Under the pieces are notes generated by a model. That model ran no database searches. It saw only the letters and a list, made by a program, of their open reading frames with translations, and was not told where the DNA came from. The position numbers and the translations under genes are program-made. Of a DNA stretch of 64,000 bases, positions 62,905-64,000 are shown piece after piece. This stretch comes from JBGPYB01 sp041493035 (GTDB lineage Bacteria; Acidobacteriota; Vicinamibacteria; Fen-336). The stretch covers positions 1-64,000 of the forward strand of contig JBGPYB010000001.1 in assembly GCA_041493035.1 (NCBI GenBank), given 5' to 3'. The number at the start of each line of letters is the position of its first letter. Positions within the stretch are counted from its first letter, which is position 1.

Positions 62905-64000
62905 TCAGCGCCCAACGCCCGGAAGCACGCGGAGCGGGATCGCCTTCCGCCCCTGCCCCGCCTCGCGGGCGAGTGTCGCGCGCTGCCGGGCGCCTGGATA
63001 GATCACTAGAGGGCTACCCGAGAGCGCCTCCGCCGTCCCGGGGCAGAAGGCGAGGAGGGGCCCGGCTTCCCCCTCTTTTCCGACGACGCCCTTCACTTCG
63101 GCGGAGAGTTCCCGCACTTCTTGAAGGCGCGGCGATCGTTCCCAGATCTCGCGGATCGACGAGTCGTGGAGGTTCCCCACGGCCCGCCGCCACTGGACGC
63201 AGGGATACACGTTGCCGAAGGGGTCGACAGTGATTCCGGATGAACCCGCGCCGCAGTGCTTGCCGGCCTCCGCAGGTGCCATCAGCGCGTCAGCCTGACG
63301 GCCCACCTCGGGAGCACTCCCGCCACCGAAGCGCGCGTACTCGAGGCGAAGGAGGTTGAGGACACCGTCGCGCGACGCCGTCAGCTCGAGGGGGCTCCGG
63401 TCGCCGTTGTCGCGGGGTGTCACCTCGGGGTCGAACTGCAACCGGACGCCGAGCCCGTCGGCGATGGCGAACATCCCCTCCACCTCGCCTTCGTTCCACG
63501 CCGTCAGGGTCGCGTTCATCTTCACCCGCAGACCCAGGGCCACCATCCCGCCCACGTTTCGGAGGAGTCGCTCGAAGCTGCCGGCCACCCGAGTCTGCCG
63601 GTCGTGACTTCCCGCCTGCGACCCGTGGAGGCTCACCTCGACCATGTACGGATCCACTTCGTCCTTGAGCCGCCGCGCGGCCTCGCCGCTCAAGGCGTGG
63701 CCGTTGGACTTGACCCGGACGACGAAGCCGAGCTCTCTCGCTCGCTTCCCCAGGCGCAGGAAGTCCGGATGGGCCAGAGGCTCTCCCCCGGACAGGGTGA
63801 GGTTCAGTACCTCCAATTCCCTCAGATCCTCGAAGAAGCGGATCCATTCCTCCGCGGACATGGGGACGCCGGCGAGGCCGAGGTCGTTGTAACAGAAGAC
63901 GCAGTCGAGGTTGCAGCGGTACGTCAGCTCCACGAGGACGGAAAAGAGAACGTTCTCCCGCCACGTCCTTTGGACGAGACCGGCGAAGCTCGCAGCTTCA
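62905..64000 (-). CDS. Radical SAM / SPASM-type protein, 5' end beyond the window
   Basis: The reading frame is open to the window edge, so the protein is cut at its N-terminus. At least 365 residues are visible. The radical SAM cluster motif is CNLDCVFC (Cx3Cx2C), preceded by SVLVELTYR as in PqqE-like maturases. LTLSGGEPLAHPDF and VEVSLHG follow. Further cysteines for auxiliary clusters (KHCGAG, YPCVQW, FCPGTAEA) with VDPFGNVYPC indicate a SPASM-like C-terminus. Such enzymes modify peptide substrates. It faces the 54-residue peptide gene tail to tail, so it belongs to a separate transcript. Confidence 0.88.
   Translation of the reverse strand, partial: EAASFAGLVQRTWRENVLFSVLVELTYRCNLDCVFCYNDLGLAGVPMSAEEWIRFFEDLRELEVLNLTLSGGEPLAHPDFLRLGKRARELGFVVRVKSNGHALSGEAARRLKDEVDPYMVEVSLHGSQAGSHDRQTRVAGSFERLLRNVGGMVALGLRVKMNATLTAWNEGEVEGMFAIADGLGVRLQFDPEVTPRDNGDRSPLELTASRDGVLNLLRLEYARFGGGSAPEVGRQADALMAPAEAGKHCGAGSSGITVDPFGNVYPCVQWRRAVGNLHDSSIREIWERSPRLQEVRELSAEVKGVVGKEGEAGPLLAFCPGTAEALSGSPLVIYPGARQRATLAREAGQGRKAIPLRVLPGVGR

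Overview
The window is high-GC (about two thirds G+C), gene-dense DNA from a Gram-negative bacterium. It encodes outer-membrane barrels (FadL-like and others), lipobox and Tat signals, System I cytochrome c maturation, an O-antigen ligase-like protein and a standard housekeeping block (mutS2-dnaG-rpoD). The mix of MglA-type GTPase, DUF4388, FHA, GGDEF-PilZ, Tat-exported Gfo/Idh/MocA oxidoreductase, a PaoABC-like molybdenum hydroxylase and an exported C25 peptidase is what I would expect from Acidobacteriota or a nearby deep lineage such as Myxococcota-like deltaproteobacteria. This placement is inference from gene content only. No rRNA, tRNA, CRISPR array, insertion sequence or prophage was found.

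Layout. 1-7.7 kb: rpmB, an MglA GTPase fused to histidine-kinase-like domains, a FadL/GDSL-hydrolase pair, a thioredoxin/YtxJ pair, two small envelope genes and a GGDEF-PilZ diguanylate cyclase. 7.7-14.1 kb: a minus-strand operon for a soluble NAD-linked formate dehydrogenase. Its catalytic gene is read through an in-frame UGA as selenocysteine, and the UGA is followed by a clear SECIS hairpin. The usual alpha subunit is split in two, and the iron-sulfur half is encoded last. A catalytically dead Ser/Thr pseudokinase lies directly upstream. 14.1-22.2 kb: AddB-AddA helicase-nuclease, a DUF4388 protein and a lone Cas4-like nuclease. 22.3-31.7 kb: a minus-strand ccmABCDEFGHI operon plus a VKOR-DsbA fusion, with every internal junction overlapping by 1 or 4 nt, including a 46-residue CcmD, and a dienelactone hydrolase at the end. 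31.8-37.2 kb: FHA and DUF971 genes facing a glycosyltransferase / Rossmann protein / cation-efflux group. 37.4-44.2 kb: larB and the mutS2-dnaG-rpoD run. 44.3-45.6 kb: an AAA/DUF4143 ATPase preceded by a near-perfect palindrome. 45.8-50 kb: a Tat-dependent molybdenum hydroxylase operon. 50-57.3 kb: YcaQ-like glycosylase, Tat oxidoreductase, lipoprotein, polysaccharide/envelope genes and a cyclophilin. 57.3-64 kb: a candidate peptide-modification locus.

Two systems stand out. One is the split, permuted, selenocysteine-dependent formate dehydrogenase. The other is the right-hand locus: a nucleotidyltransferase-fold protein, a 1364-residue exported C25 (gingipain-type) peptidase, a 54-residue two-cysteine peptide that looks like a RiPP precursor, and a PqqE-like radical SAM protein cut off by the window edge.
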